Assembly (NCBI RefSeq): GCF_030697375.1
Contig: NZ_JAUYQD010000044.1
Location: 1 to 64,000, forward strand
Length of the DNA stretch: 64,000 nt
Direction: 5' to 3'
Source: Rhodoferax sp.
Lineage (GTDB): Bacteria; Pseudomonadota; Gammaproteobacteria; Burkholderiales; Burkholderiaceae_C
Shown in pieces: positions 27,235 through 37,237 of this stretch. Numbering within the stretch: the first letter of the stretch is position 1; each line of letters begins with the position of its first letter. The position numbers and the translations under genes are program-made. The notes under the pieces are model-generated. The model was not told the DNA's origin. It saw only the letters and a list, made by a program, of their open reading frames with translations, and made no database searches.

Positions 27235-29199
27235 TTAAACGAGCTCCACGTCCACAACGGCTTGGGTGGGTTTGACCGTGTCCTGGGCTGCAATCAGGTA
27301 ATTGGTGAGCTCCACCAGTTTGGTGTCCAACTGGTGCAGCGCTGTACCCTGCTGCTCGATTTCCTGAATGCGGTCTTCCAGTCCACCTGCGGCTTGCTGA
27401 ATGCGGTCTATGGCTTCGATTCGGCGCGTGAAATTGCGGCGACGCTCACGCATTTGTGCGTCCAGCTGGGACGCTGCCGACTTGCTCCACAGCTCAATAT
27501 CCCCCAAGGCCGCTTCATGGATGCCACGCAAGCGGCTGGACAAGGCACGCACCAACCGGTCGGCAAATTCCGGCTGGGCCAGCTTGAAGGCGTTGCCAAT
27601 GCCAAGGTATTGGATGTGGCTGCGTTCCACCATGTCCAGATCCGCCAGAAAGCGTGCCATTTGCGGTTCGGCAGGCGCCTGCAAGGAAAACCCATACTCA
27701 CCGTTGAGCTGGCGGAATGTCGCATTCAGCATGGACAAAATCTCAGCACTCAAGGCCTGCACTTTGTTCAAGTTGCTGCGCAAGCGCTCAAAGGTGTCGC
27801 CATACGCTTTCTTAACGCCCAGTTTGAGCCCTTTTTGCATCAGGGCATCGGTGAGTTGTGCCATTTCGCTTTTCAGGCCTTTGGATCCCAAAATCGCAAA
27901 CACCTCACGCAAAAGCTTCAGATGCACGGAGCGAACCGCATGGATTTTTGCCCCCCCCAAATCAAACTCGGCCTGCTCCTGGGAGATCCGCGAACGCATG
28001 TTCTTGATCACCACCACGTTCTTGCCCTGCAGGCTCTTGAGTTCCATCATCTGCTCGGTCAGGTCCCGCTTGCGGATGTTGATCACACGCCCGGTTTCGG
28101 CACGCAGGTCCGTGATGCTGGAGGCCATCGCCCTGGTCAGGATTTTTTGACGCTCACCCATCATTCCGCGGCCCAGCACGTCTTCCAACACCGGCAAACA
28201 GCTTTGTTTAAGCAGCGCAGCATCCTTGGTAACCTTGCCGACCAGGCCTTTTTGCGCGGACACGGCGATCACCTGGGCGGGGGAGATGCCCAAAATATCT
28301 GCGGTCGTTGCTTTTTGGCGGTCAATCTGCCCCTGGGTTTGCTCAGAGGTGCTCAAGGCATCCCACAGCGTGTCGATTTTGTTGAGTACCACCACACGGG
28401 ATTCCGTGTCTCCCGAATCGGTCACCAGGTGCTCGCGCCAGATGGACAGGTCCGACTTGGTCACCCCGGTGTCGGCCCCCAAAATGAACACCACCGCATG
28501 GGCCTGTGGAATCAGGCTCACCGTCAGTTCCGGCTCGGCCCCGATGGCGTTCAACCCCGGGGTATCCAAAATGACCAACCCCTGTTTGAGCAGCGGATGG
28601 GCAATATTGATCAGCGCATGCCGCCATTTGGGCACTTCAACCATACCCTGTGCATCCAGCATCGGGTTGTCCTCGGGGGCCTGGTTGTGCCAGAAGCCCA
28701 AGGCCCGGGCTTCATCCTGGGTCACTTTGCGGGTTTCGGCGACCTTCTCGAACGACGATGCGAGTTGCTGTGGATTGTTGACATCCAGATCAATGCGGGT
28801 CCATTTTTCTGGCGCCATGCGCCACTCCATGAGCGCCTGGGGCTGCAAGCGGGTCTCAATCGGCAGCAGGCGCAGGCAGGGCGGCACGTCCGCGTCGTAT
28901 CCCATTTCGGTGGGGCACATGGTGGTGCGCCCGGCACTGGCCGGCATGATGCGACGGCCATAACCTGCAAAGAAAATGGCATTGATCATTTCCGACTTGC
29001 CGCGCGAAAACTCGGCAACAAACGCCACCATCACCTTGTCAGAGCGCACCTGGGTTTCCAAGCGGCGCAGGCGCTCTTCCACGGCGGCGTCCAGCAGTTC
29101 ATGGTCCTTCATCCACTCCGCCAGCAACTTCAACCGAAGCGCGAACTCCCGACGCCATGTGCCGAGTTGGTCAAATTGTTCGTTAAATGATGTAGCCAA
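27235..29199 (-). CDS. Dynamin-family GTPase
   Basis: 654 residues from a TTG at 29199 with GGGGGA upstream. The GTPase domain shows G1 as A-E-F-S-R-G-K-S-E-M, G2 threonines in G-R-T-T-M-C-P-T-E, G3 as L-D-T-P-G-L-N and G4 as N-K-I-D. The rest is helical with a coiled-coil-like final third. No transmembrane segment is obvious, so membrane contact would be peripheral. Bacterial dynamin-like proteins remodel or protect membranes; the function of this free-standing type is unknown. It forms a probable operon with mutY, which may be only positional. Confidence 0.85.
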   Translation of the reverse strand: MATSFNEQFDQLGTWRREFALRLKLLAEWMKDHELLDAAVEERLRRLETQVRSDKVMVAFVAEFSRGKSEMINAIFFAGYGRRIMPASAGRTTMCPTEMGYDADVPPCLRLLPIETRLQPQALMEWRMAPEKWTRIDLDVNNPQQLASSFEKVAETRKVTQDEARALGFWHNQAPEDNPMLDAQGMVEVPKWRHALINIAHPLLKQGLVILDTPGLNAIGAEPELTVSLIPQAHAVVFILGADTGVTKSDLSIWREHLVTDSGDTESRVVVLNKIDTLWDALSTSEQTQGQIDRQKATTADILGISPAQVIAVSAQKGLVGKVTKDAALLKQSCLPVLEDVLGRGMMGERQKILTRAMASSITDLRAETGRVINIRKRDLTEQMMELKSLQGKNVVVIKNMRSRISQEQAEFDLGGAKIHAVRSVHLKLLREVFAILGSKGLKSEMAQLTDALMQKGLKLGVKKAYGDTFERLRSNLNKVQALSAEILSMLNATFRQLNGEYGFSLQAPAEPQMARFLADLDMVERSHIQYLGIGNAFKLAQPEFADRLVRALSSRLRGIHEAALGDIELWSKSAASQLDAQMRERRRNFTRRIEAIDRIQQAAGGLEDRIQEIEQQGTALHQLDTKLVELTNYLIAAQDTVKPTQAVVDVELV

Positions 29200-29248
29200 G
29201 AGTCCCCCGTGGAATCGTTCAATATAGCACCGAGCCCTCCATTTTCAG

Positions 29249-30064
29249 TCAGGGTTTTTGGCAAGTCGGGCAGAAAAACGTGGACCGCTGCCCCTGTCGA
29301 ATCAGTCGAACCGTGGATTCACACACTTTGCAGGCTTGCCCAGCGCGGCCATACACCATGGCCTCCAGTTGAAAATGCCCCGCATCGCCATTGGCATTGG
29401 AAAAATCACGCAAGGTGCTCCCCCCCTTGGCCACGGCCCGTGCCAGCACCTCGCGAATCGCCTGGTGCAGCCGGGCCACACGGGGGCGGCTCAGCCGGGA
29501 GGCTCGGGTGGTAGGCCGTATGCCCGCAAGAAACAGCGCCTCAGAGGCATAGATATTCCCCACCCCAACGACCAAATCGCCGGCCAGCAGCACCTGCTTG
29601 ATGGGCGCTTGGCGCCGTGCCAATCCGGCTTGAAAAAGCTGCACATCAAAGCCCTCGCCCAGCGGCTCCATGCCCAGCTTGCCTAGTAGTTTTTGCGCAA
29701 CAGCGTCGTGTTCTGTGCTCGCATACACCACAGCGCCAAAGCGCCTGGGGTCATTCAGGCGCAAGCTGCCCTGGCTGGTCCGCAGTTCAAAGTGGTCATG
29801 CACTCCGGCCTCTGGCAGATGCGAACCATAGGACAAGCTGCCAGACATACCCAGGTGCAGCAGCAACAGGCCCTGGCTCAGATCGACCAACAGGTATTTA
29901 CCACGCCGCCGCACCCCCAGCACGCGCAGCCCCATCAGGTCCTCAGCCCGACATTGCAGCGGCCAGCGCAACGGTTTCCCGAGGCGAACCGCCTCGATCT
30001 GTGCGCCCGCAATGCGCTCGGCAAAACTCAGGCGTGTCACTTCAACTTCAGGTAATTCGGGCAT
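29249..30064 (-). CDS. mutM: Formamidopyrimidine-DNA glycosylase MutM (Fpg)
   Basis: 271 residues. The mature N-terminus P-E-L-P-E-V-E-V (Pro2 nucleophile, Glu3) is intact, the lysine loop and H2TH region ([13 protein letters not shown]) are present, and the C-terminal zinc finger is C-K-V-C with C-P-T-C. It excises 8-oxoguanine and cleaves the abasic site. It diverges from the TPR-lolB-ispE operon with 38 bp between. Confidence 0.97.
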   Translation of the reverse strand: MPELPEVEVTRLSFAERIAGAQIEAVRLGKPLRWPLQCRAEDLMGLRVLGVRRRGKYLLVDLSQGLLLLHLGMSGSLSYGSHLPEAGVHDHFELRTSQGSLRLNDPRRFGAVVYASTEHDAVAQKLLGKLGMEPLGEGFDVQLFQAGLARRQAPIKQVLLAGDLVVGVGNIYASEALFLAGIRPTTRASRLSRPRVARLHQAIREVLARAVAKGGSTLRDFSNANGDAGHFQLEAMVYGRAGQACKVCESTVRLIRQGQRSTFFCPTCQKP

Positions 30065-30102
30065 GGTGGGATAGGCTCCTCGGCTTGGATTATTATGGCC
30101 AG

Positions 30103-31842
30103 ATGACCCGATCCCCTCGACTCATCACTTTGGCCCTTCTGCTGGCCGGCCTCTGCGGCAGCACCTTCGGCGCCCCCCAAAAGGCGCAAGCCCCCTACAA
30201 CTCCACTCTGGACGGCCCTCTCTTCTACCAATTGCTGGTGAGCGAGCTGAGTGTCCAAAATGGCGATGCCGCTGCAGCCTACGCGCTGATGCTCGACGCG
30301 GCGCGCAAGGCCAACTCTTCCCGCTTGTATGAACGCGCGGTAGAGCTGGCTTTGGCGGCGCGCAACGGGGACTCTGCGCTGCAGGCCGCCCAAGCCTGGA
30401 CCCAGGCGTTCCCAGCATCCCGTGACGCCAACCGCTACCTGCTGCAAATCCTGATCGGACTGAACAAACTGGCAGACACGCTGGACCCTCTCAAACGCGA
30501 CCTTGTGGGCTTGAACCCTAAGGACCGCGCAGTCGCCATTGCACTGCTGCCCCGCTACTTTGCGCGCACCGCCGACAAAGTGATGGCAGCCAGCCTGGTA
30601 GAACAAGCCCTGGCGGCTGAATTGAACACCACAGGCACTGGCCCCACGGCATGGTCTACCGTGGGCCGACTGCGACTCATGGCAGGAGATGCACAGGGCG
30701 CGCTGGAGGCTGTGCGCCAGGGCGTGGCCCTGAACGCCAAGTCCGAAGACCCCATTGCACTGGCCCTCAATCTGACCGGCCCCCAATGGTCCGCGGCGGA
30801 AGGCCTGGTGCGCAAATACCTGTCTGCTGCGGTGCCCGCGCCGGAAATCCGCATGGCTTACGTACGCAAGCTGCTGGATGCGCTGCGCTTTGCAGAGTCC
30901 TATGCGCAAATGCAATTGCTAAACACCGAAAAGCCGGACTACGCCGACGCTTGGCTGGTCCGCGGCTCGCTGGAATTGCAGGACAAAAAGCTGGCGGCAG
31001 CCGAGGCGTCCTTGAAAACCTACGTTGCACTCAACGCAGCCCCCGCCAACACGGAGGCACCCACGGAAATGGGCCGCGGTCTGGTGCAAGCCTATTTACT
31101 GTTGTCCCAAATTGCCGAACACAACCAGCAACTGGACGAAGCCCAAGCCTATCTGCAACGCATCGACAGTCCGGCAGATACCCTGCGCGTGCAAAGCCGG
31201 CGTGCCATGATTTTGGCGCGCCAAGGAAAAATGAATGAAGCCCGCGCCTTGATTCGCAGCCTGCCCGAATCACAGCCCGAAGACGCCCGCACCAAAGTCT
31301 CTGCGGAAGTGCAATTGTTGCGCGACTACAAGCAGTACCCCGCCGCCTACCAGGTACTGGTGGAGGCCATTGCACACAACCCGCAAGATGTGGAGCTGGT
31401 CTACGACCAAGCCATGCTGGCGGAAAAAATGGGCAAATTGAACGAGATGGAGCAACTGCTGCGCCAAGTGATTGCCGCAAAACCGGACTACCACCACGCT
31501 TACAACGCATTGGGATACTCCCTGGCAGATCGCAACGTCCGTTTGCCAGAGGCTCGCCAACTGGTTCAAAAGGCACTGGAATTTGCGCCCCAAGACCCCT
31601 TCATCCTCGACAGCTTGGCCTGGGTGGAGTACCGCAGCGGCAACACGGCCGAGGCGCTGCGCCTGCTGCGAGGTGCCTACCAAGCACGCCCCGATGCGGA
31701 AATCGCAGCGCACTTGGGCGAAATTCTGTGGTCCCTGGGCCAGCAAAGCGACGCCACCGATATTTGGAAACAGGGCATTGCACTGAACCCCGACAACGAC
31801 ACCCTGATTGAGACCATCAAACGCCTCAACCCCAAACCGTGA
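30103..31842 (+). CDS. Tetratricopeptide-repeat exported protein
   Basis: About 579 residues. The start is the ATG at 30103, giving a signal peptide ([23 protein letters not shown]); a much longer in-frame ORF overlaps mutM and is not credible. The mature protein is built of TPR-like helix pairs, clearest at [14 protein letters not shown] and [14 protein letters not shown]. It is the fixed neighbour of lolB and ispE in this group of bacteria, and is probably a periplasmic scaffold; a role in envelope assembly is inferred only from context. Confidence 0.85.
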   Translation: MTRSPRLITLALLLAGLCGSTFGAPQKAQAPYNSTLDGPLFYQLLVSELSVQNGDAAAAYALMLDAARKANSSRLYERAVELALAARNGDSALQAAQAWTQAFPASRDANRYLLQILIGLNKLADTLDPLKRDLVGLNPKDRAVAIALLPRYFARTADKVMAASLVEQALAAELNTTGTGPTAWSTVGRLRLMAGDAQGALEAVRQGVALNAKSEDPIALALNLTGPQWSAAEGLVRKYLSAAVPAPEIRMAYVRKLLDALRFAESYAQMQLLNTEKPDYADAWLVRGSLELQDKKLAAAEASLKTYVALNAAPANTEAPTEMGRGLVQAYLLLSQIAEHNQQLDEAQAYLQRIDSPADTLRVQSRRAMILARQGKMNEARALIRSLPESQPEDARTKVSAEVQLLRDYKQYPAAYQVLVEAIAHNPQDVELVYDQAMLAEKMGKLNEMEQLLRQVIAAKPDYHHAYNALGYSLADRNVRLPEARQLVQKALEFAPQDPFILDSLAWVEYRSGNTAEALRLLRGAYQARPDAEIAAHLGEILWSLGQQSDATDIWKQGIALNPDNDTLIETIKRLNPKP

Positions 31843-32342
31843 CAACAGGGATGCGGCGCGGGCTGCATTGCGCCCTTATTTTTGCTATCTTTTTTATAGC
31901 TGGCTGCGCAAGTAATATGCGGACTACAAGCCCATATGATGCCAATACCCCCCATTGGCAAGGGCGTTTGGCACTGAAGATCCAAAGCACACCCGCACAG
32001 GCTTTTTCTGCCGACTTCGACCTCCAGGGCAGCGCCCAGGCGGGTGATTTGGCGTTTTTCACGCCCTTGGGCAGCACCATTGCGCACCTGCAGTGGAATG
32101 CCGACACCGCCGTGCTGCAAACCAACGGCGCGCCGCAGCACTTTGATACCCTGGCCGCATTAAGCCGGTACACCACTGGCACCGATCTGCCCATCGCCAG
32201 CCTGTTCTCCTGGCTGCAAGGGGACGACCTACCCACGCCCGGCTGGGAGGCTGATTTGAGTGCGTTGCCGTCAGGCCGTCTGACTGCCCGGCGCTTGGGA
32301 CCAGATGCCCCCGCAGAGTTGAAAATCATTCTGAATCGCTGA
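31839..32342 (+). CDS. lolB: Outer-membrane lipoprotein LolB
   Basis: 167 residues from a GTG that overlaps the preceding stop (GTGA). The lipobox F-I-A-G-C is followed by a LolB domain with H-W-Q-G-R-L-A-L-K-I, F-S-A-D-F-D-L-Q-G-S and L-A-F-F-T-P-L-G. LolB accepts lipoproteins from LolA and inserts them in the outer membrane. The hydrophobic core and the lipobox cysteine are encoded within a copy of the dispersed repeat (31880-31936). An ATG at 31851 is an alternative start. Confidence 0.88.
   Translation: MTTGMRRGLHCALIFAIFFIAGCASNMRTTSPYDANTPHWQGRLALKIQSTPAQAFSADFDLQGSAQAGDLAFFTPLGSTIAHLQWNADTAVLQTNGAPQHFDTLAALSRYTTGTDLPIASLFSWLQGDDLPTPGWEADLSALPSGRLTARRLGPDAPAELKIILNR
31880..31936 (+). 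repeat. Copy C of dispersed repeat, inside lolB
   Basis: Begins TTTGCTATCTTTTTTATAGC and keeps the TGCGCA and GACTACAAGCCC blocks at the expected spacing. In the lolB frame it reads F-A-I-F-F-I-A-G-C-A-S-N-M-R, that is, signal-peptide core plus lipobox. Confidence 0.6.
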
Positions 32343-32374
32343 AGAGCGCCCACCCGTCCGCTGATAATTCCGCC

Positions 32375-33250
32375 ATGCAGTCGCTCTACGACATTCCCGC
32401 CCCCGCCAAGCTCAACCTGTTTCTGCACATCACTGGGCGCCGCCCCGATGGCTACCACCTCCTGCAGTCGGCCTTTGTGCTGATTGACTGGTGTGACACC
32501 TTGCATTTTGAGTTGCGCAAGGACGGCCAGATCAGCCGCGAAGACCTCACCTGGACCCTGCCTGCGGATGACCTGGTGGTCCGTGCAGCCCGCGCCCTCC
32601 AGCACGCCACCCAATGCCCCATGGGCGCGCATATTGGTATCGCAAAATCCGTCCCGGCCCAAGCGGGCATGGGCGGCGGCTCTTCAGACGCCGCGTCCAC
32701 CCTGCTGGCACTGAACCGGTTATGGAAACTGAATTTATCGCCAGAAGCGCTGTCTGCCCTGGGCTTGGCCTTGGGCGCGGACGTTCCATTTTTTCTGGGC
32801 GGGCACCATGCCTGGGTGGAAGGCATTGGCGAAAAAATCACCCCACTGGTGTTGCCAGCGGCCCGCTTTGCCGTGGTCAAACCCGATGCCGGATTGGAAA
32901 CTCAGTTAATTTTTTCAAATCCTGAGCTAAAACGCGATTCAAAGCCTGCTACAATCACAGGCTTCGCTGCAGACGCATTCGGAAAAACTTTTAGTTACGG
33001 CCGAAACGACTTGCAAGCCGTTGCCCAGCAGTTATGCCCTGGTATCAACCAAGCCCTTAAGTGGCTTGAAACCAAGGGTTTGAGTGGTAGGATGACAGGC
33101 TCTGGAAGTGCTGTGTTTGCGCACATGCTGCAAGACATTGATGTGAGTGACGCACCGGGTGCGTTTCAGGTCAGGTTATGCAGCAGTTTGGATGTTCACC
33201 CCCTGGTGGGATGGGCAACCAGAGATGGTTTATCGGTGGGCAGCGTTTAG
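32375..33250 (+). CDS. ispE: 4-diphosphocytidyl-2-C-methyl-D-erythritol kinase
   Basis: 291 residues. It carries out the ATP-dependent phosphorylation step of the MEP isoprenoid pathway. Family features: A-P-A-K-L-N-L-F-L-H-I at the start, R-R-P-D-G-Y-H-L-L, the GHMP ATP loop A-G-M-G-G-G-S-S-D-A-A, the G-A-D-V-P-F-F-L segment and the C-terminal M-T-G-S-G-S-A-V-F. It follows lolB by 32 bp in the same direction, and tRNA-Gln follows immediately. Confidence 0.96.
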   Translation: MQSLYDIPAPAKLNLFLHITGRRPDGYHLLQSAFVLIDWCDTLHFELRKDGQISREDLTWTLPADDLVVRAARALQHATQCPMGAHIGIAKSVPAQAGMGGGSSDAASTLLALNRLWKLNLSPEALSALGLALGADVPFFLGGHHAWVEGIGEKITPLVLPAARFAVVKPDAGLETQLIFSNPELKRDSKPATITGFAADAFGKTFSYGRNDLQAVAQQLCPGINQALKWLETKGLSGRMTGSGSAVFAHMLQDIDVSDAPGAFQVRLCSSLDVHPLVGWATRDGLSVGSV

Positions 33251-33264
33251 CTGTCAACCCGTGT

Positions 33265-33341
33265 AGGGGAGTCGCCAAGTTGGTTAAGGCACTGGATTTT
33301 GATTCCAGCATGCGAAGGTTCGAATCCTTCTTCCCCTGCCA
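33265..33341 (+). tRNA. tRNA-Gln (TTG)
   Basis: A complete 77-nt cloverleaf with encoded CCA: acceptor AGGGGAG/TTCCCCT, the D arm with CGCCAAGTTGGTTAAGGC, anticodon loop TTTTGAT (anticodon TTG), T arm GGTTCGAATCC. It closely matches bacterial tRNA-Gln. Confidence 0.97.
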
Positions 33342-33418
33342 AATCTGTTGCCCGGAGTATGCCGGAAACAGCACGCGCAACGTACAGGCATAAACCCACT
33401 CTCTTCGCTGGAACCCAC

Positions 33419-34396
33419 ATGCAGGCACCCACCCCCCCTGATTTCATGGTTTTCACCGGCAATGCCAATCCTGGCATGGCAGCTGATATCGCCCGCCATC
33501 TGGGTATTTCGCTGGGGGCCGCCACTGTAGGGCGTTTCTCCGACGGCGAGGTAACGGTCGAAATCAACCAAAACGTGCGCGCCCGCGACGTTTTTGTAGT
33601 GCAAAGCACCTGCGCTCCCACCAATGAAAACTTGATGGAACTGCTGATCATGGTAGATGCGCTCAAGCGCGCCTCCGCCGAACGCATCAGCGCAGTCATC
33701 CCCTATTTTGGTTATGCACGGCAAGACCGCCGGCCCCGCTCCACCCGCGTGCCCATCACCGCCAAGGTGGTGGCCAACATGCTGCAGGCCGTGGGCGTAG
33801 CCCGCGTGCTGACCATGGACTTGCACGCCGACCAGATTCAAGGTTTCTTTGATATCCCGGTTGACAACATTTACGCATCGCCCGTTCTTCTGGGTGATCT
33901 GCGCCAAAAGAATTACGAAGATCTGATCGTGGTGTCGCCCGACGTCGGCGGTGTGGTGCGGGCTCGCGCCCTGGCCAAGCAACTCGGTTGCGACCTGGCC
34001 ATCATCGACAAACGCCGCCCCAAGGCCAACGTCAGCGAAGTGATGCACGTCATCGGTGAAATCGAAGGCCGCAACTGCGTCATCATGGACGACATGATCG
34101 ATACCGCAGGCACCTTGGTCAAGGCAGCGGAAGTGCTCAAAGAGCGCGGCGCCAAGAAGGTGTACGCCTATTGCACCCACCCCATTTTTTCCGGTCCCGC
34201 CATCGAGCGCATCGCCAACGGCGGCGCGCTTGACGAAGTGGTGGTCACCAACACCATCCCCTTGAGCGCTGCGGCTGTTGGGTGCCAGAAAATTCGCCAA
34301 CTCTCCGTGGCTCCGCTGATCGCAGAAACGATTCAGCGCATTGCCAAGGGTGAGTCGGTCATGAGTTTGTTCTCCGATCAAGAAAACCTCTTTTGA
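33419..34396 (+). CDS. prs: Ribose-phosphate pyrophosphokinase
   Basis: About 325 residues. The start is set at the ATG at 33419 ([11 protein letters not shown] in the longer frame) because upstream codons overlap the tRNA. It makes PRPP from ribose-5-phosphate and ATP. Seen: F-T-G-N-A-N-P, the F-S-D-G-E-V flag region, [24 protein letters not shown], the catalytic K-R-R-P-K and the PRPP loop [11 protein letters not shown]. The order tRNA-Gln, prs, rplY, pth is conserved in the Burkholderiales. Confidence 0.97.
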   Translation: MQAPTPPDFMVFTGNANPGMAADIARHLGISLGAATVGRFSDGEVTVEINQNVRARDVFVVQSTCAPTNENLMELLIMVDALKRASAERISAVIPYFGYARQDRRPRSTRVPITAKVVANMLQAVGVARVLTMDLHADQIQGFFDIPVDNIYASPVLLGDLRQKNYEDLIVVSPDVGGVVRARALAKQLGCDLAIIDKRRPKANVSEVMHVIGEIEGRNCVIMDDMIDTAGTLVKAAEVLKERGAKKVYAYCTHPIFSGPAIERIANGGALDEVVVTNTIPLSAAAVGCQKIRQLSVAPLIAETIQRIAKGESVMSLFSDQENLF

Positions 34397-34458
34397 GGTT
34401 TCTGATCGAAACAAAGCCCTGACGCCACGACCTTTCTACAGGCCTTAGGCGTCTTTTT
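34384..34458 (+). terminator. Hairpins between prs and rplY
   Basis: Two candidates: AAACCTC/GAGGTTT with a TTTT loop overlapping the prs stop, and GACGCC (34421) pairing with GGCGTC (34448) followed by TTTTT at 34454. The second has the stem plus U-run of an intrinsic terminator, though its loop is long (21 nt). Partial read-through into rplY is likely. Confidence 0.45.
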
Positions 34459-34505
34459 AAAACCGGAGTCACACTGGTCGCGGTGGACTTCTTCAGGAGT
34501 AAGTT

Positions 34506-35180
34506 ATGAAATTTGTCGCTTTTGAGCGCGCTAAGCAGGGCACGGGTGCGAGCCGCCGTCTCCGCATTTCCGGTCGCACACCCGGTATCGTCTACGGTGG
34601 TTCCGCTGAACCCCTGGCAGTCGAACTGGACCACAACGCACTGTGGCACGCCATCAAGAAAGAAGCCTTCCACGCATCCGTGCTGGACATGGAATTGAAC
34701 GGCGTGGAAAACAAAGTCTTGTTGCGCAATGTGCAAATGCACCCCTTCAAGCAATTGATTCTGCACATCGACTTCCAACGCGTCGATGAAAACACCAAGC
34801 TGCACATGAAAGTGCCATTGCACTACAGCGGCGACGAGAATTCTCCTGCGGTCAAGACCGACGGTTGCATTGCCAACCACGTTGTGACTGAAATCGAAGT
34901 TCTGTGCTTGCCTTCTGACCTGCCTGAATTCATTGCCGTTGATTTGAGCGGACTGAAAAAGGGCGTTTCCCTGCACCTGGCCGACATCACTTTGCCCAAG
35001 GGCGTGAGCGCTGTGCCCCATGGCGGCAACAAAAACCCCGTGCTGGTCTCCGTGGTGGCCATTGCTGGCGCCGCCGAGGCACCAGCTGCCGAAGCCGCTG
35101 CTGCACCCGCCAAGGGTGGCAAGGGTGGCAAGGCCGCTCCTGCTGCAAAACCCGCTGCCAAACCAGCCGCCAAGAAATAA
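34506..35180 (+). CDS. rplY: 50S ribosomal protein L25 (CTC/TL5 type)
   Basis: 224 residues behind AGGAG. The N-terminal 5S-rRNA-binding domain begins [18 protein letters not shown] and includes [10 protein letters not shown]. The second beta domain makes it the long CTC/TL5 form. The tail (about 35 residues) is an Ala/Lys/Pro-rich low-complexity extension, common in betaproteobacteria. It is followed by a strong terminator. Confidence 0.95.
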   Translation: MKFVAFERAKQGTGASRRLRISGRTPGIVYGGSAEPLAVELDHNALWHAIKKEAFHASVLDMELNGVENKVLLRNVQMHPFKQLILHIDFQRVDENTKLHMKVPLHYSGDENSPAVKTDGCIANHVVTEIEVLCLPSDLPEFIAVDLSGLKKGVSLHLADITLPKGVSAVPHGGNKNPVLVSVVAIAGAAEAPAAEAAAAPAKGGKGGKAAPAAKPAAKPAAKK

Positions 35181-35202
35181 TCCTCCCCCACAGGTGGATG
35201 AC

Positions 35203-35231
35203 AAAGGCCCACTTCGGTGGGCCTTTTTTTT
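35203..35231 (+). terminator. Intrinsic terminator after rplY
   Basis: AAAGGCCCAC-TTCG-GTGGGCCTTT with a UUCG tetraloop and eight T residues: a textbook Rho-independent terminator 22 bp after the rplY stop. Confidence 0.95.
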
Positions 35232-35287
35232 GGGTGCCGCTACACTGCAACGCCCCGCAGCCCTCTTTGAATCTGAATCCCTTCAAA

Positions 35288-35977
35288 ATGATCAAACTGT
35301 TTGTTGGCCTTGGCAACCCTGGCCCCGAATACGAAGCCACCCGCCACAACGCCGGTTTCTGGTGGATTGACGCCTTGGCGCGCGAACTCAAGGTCTCGCT
35401 TTGCATGGACAAGGGCTACCACGGCCTGGTGGCCCGCACCACCGTGAATGGGCAGACGCTTTGGCTGCTGGCGCCCCAAACCTTTATGAACCTGTCGGGC
35501 AAATCGGTGGCCGCTCTGGCCCGGTTTTTCAAGATCGCGCCCGAGGAAATTTTGGTGGCCCATGATGAAATGGACATTGCGCCGGGAGAAGCCAAACTCA
35601 AACTCGGTGGCAGCCATGCCGGACACAACGGCCTGCGCGACATCCACGCCCAACTCGGAACCGACACCTATTGGCGCCTGCGCCTGGGTGTAGGGCACCC
35701 GGGCGTCAAGTCCGAGGTGGTCAGCTGGGTACTCAAGAAACCCGCACTGGACCACCGCATTGCCATCGAACAAAGTATTGACCGCTCGCTCAAGGCCCTG
35801 CCCCACCTGATTGCGGGCGATATGGACAAAGCCACCATGCTGATTCACACCAGCAAACCGCCACGCCCCAAACCGCCCAAACCCATTCAGGCGAATGCGC
35901 CCGAGCCCCACCCGGCGCAGAAATTACCGTCCTTGGTGCCCCCCCCATTGGCCGACACACCAAGGACAGAATTGTGA
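35288..35977 (+). CDS. pth: Peptidyl-tRNA hydrolase
   Basis: About 229 residues from the ATG at 35288 ([15 protein letters not shown]); the longer frame runs back through the terminator and is rejected. Catalytic His in R-H-N-A-G-F-W, the [12 protein letters not shown] segment, D-E-M-D-I and [13 protein letters not shown] are intact. It frees tRNA from prematurely released peptidyl-tRNA. The last 35 residues are a Pro-rich extension (P-R-P-K-P-P-K-P) beyond the usual enzyme. Confidence 0.96.
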   Translation: MIKLFVGLGNPGPEYEATRHNAGFWWIDALARELKVSLCMDKGYHGLVARTTVNGQTLWLLAPQTFMNLSGKSVAALARFFKIAPEEILVAHDEMDIAPGEAKLKLGGSHAGHNGLRDIHAQLGTDTYWRLRLGVGHPGVKSEVVSWVLKKPALDHRIAIEQSIDRSLKALPHLIAGDMDKATMLIHTSKPPRPKPPKPIQANAPEPHPAQKLPSLVPPPLADTPRTEL

Positions 35978-36357
35978 AAAGAACCCACACTTTTGCTGCA
36001 CTATTAATAGCTGTCTACGCAGTATCTACGGGGGCTTGGGGCCAAAAAGTCTATCGATGCGGTGCGAGCTACAGCCAGACGCCCTGCCCCGGCGCGGTGA
36101 CCGTGGAGGCCGACGACGCGCGCAGTCCACAACAAAAGGCGCAGGCCGACAGGGCCATTGCACGCGACGTGGCGGCCGCCAACACCTTGGACAAGGCCCG
36201 ACTCAAAGAGGAAGCGCAGGCTGCAGCGCCAACGATCCCGAACACCAAGAGCAGCAAGACCAAGACCGCCAAATCAAAAACCCGAGCCAAGACAAAGAAA
36301 GTACCGGAATTTTTTACCGCCAAGGCAGCCGCAGAGAAGGAAAAAAAGAAAAACTGA
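35974..36357 (+). CDS. Small exported basic protein, unknown
   Basis: 127 residues from a GTG overlapping the pth stop (GTGA). A signal peptide ([22 protein letters not shown]) is followed by [16 protein letters not shown], a two-cysteine opening like that of DUF4124-type proteins, then a Lys-rich tail ([10 protein letters not shown] and E-K-K-K-K-N). No function is known. The signal-peptide core is encoded by a copy of the dispersed repeat (35996-36037). Confidence 0.65.
   Translation: MKRTHTFAALLIAVYAVSTGAWGQKVYRCGASYSQTPCPGAVTVEADDARSPQQKAQADRAIARDVAAANTLDKARLKEEAQAAAPTIPNTKSSKTKTAKSKTRAKTKKVPEFFTAKAAAEKEKKKN
35996..36037 (+). repeat. Copy D of dispersed repeat, inside a signal-peptide region
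   Basis: TGCACTATTAATAGCTGTCT followed by ACGCAGTATCTACGGGGGCT keeps the TAGCT, ACGCA and GGGGGCT blocks at the same spacing as copies A and B. In the gene's frame it reads [13 protein letters not shown], the same frame relative to the repeat as in lolB. Confidence 0.6.
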
Positions 36358-36404
36358 AGCCAGTTGACTGACGGCCTGTACCACTGCAGCGCAAGACGCG
36401 GCCG

Positions 36405-36728
<324 letters not shown>

Positions 36729-36777
36729 TTATCGGCGTTTACACGCCGCGTCCCCTTTTACGCGTTGCCAGTAGGGT

Positions 36778-37221
36778 TTAGTCAGACGCCACTTCGGGCG
36801 CCTTCACAATCACCACCGGCACGGCACTGGCGTGCAATACTTCGTTGGACACCGAACCCATCATGGCGCTGCGCAGCGAACTATTGCCCCGGGCACCCAT
36901 CACGATCAGGTCGCAGCCAAAGCGCTCGGAGATTTCGACAATGGTGTGGGCCGGGTCGCCTTTGGCGACTTCGCATTCGTAGTCCACACCCGCCGCGTCC
37001 AGCGCCGCCTGTGCGGTCTGCAAGGCATGCAGCCCCGCTTCGGCACTCACCCGGTCAATCACCTCGGGGTCGTGGGCCACCAGCAACTCGTACAGATTGG
37101 CGGGCTCCTGCACATTGGCCAGCACCGCCGTACCCTGCAAGCCGTCTTTGAGCATGCGCACCGCAAAATGCACCGCCTCCAGCGACAACTCTGATCCATC
37201 GATAGGCAACAGTATTTTCAT
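36778..37221 (-). CDS. Universal stress protein
   Basis: About 147 residues from the second of two adjacent ATGs (37221), which has the better spacing to AGGAG. The Usp fold signature is clear: M-K-I-L-L-P-I-D-G-S-E-L-S at the N-terminus and the ATP-binding G-A-R-G-N-S-S-L-R-S-A-M-M-G-S motif (G-x2-G-x9-G-S) near the C-terminus, followed by V-P-V-V-I-V-K. It probably binds ATP. It lies 16 bp after coaD in the same direction. Confidence 0.92.
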   Translation of the reverse strand: MKILLPIDGSELSLEAVHFAVRMLKDGLQGTAVLANVQEPANLYELLVAHDPEVIDRVSAEAGLHALQTAQAALDAAGVDYECEVAKGDPAHTIVEISERFGCDLIVMGARGNSSLRSAMMGSVSNEVLHASAVPVVIVKAPEVASD

Positions 37222-37237
37222 CATGGTCTCCTGGGGT

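Noticed and set aside
27145..29190. Plus-strand open frame of 681 codons opposite the dynamin-like gene
   Set aside because: It is the antisense shadow of a clear GTPase gene, rich in His/Gln/Leu with no recognisable domain, an effect of codon bias in GC-rich DNA.
29617..30102. In-frame upstream extension of the TPR protein across mutM
   Set aside because: It overlaps an intact mutM gene on the other strand, and the ATG at 30103 gives a proper signal peptide.
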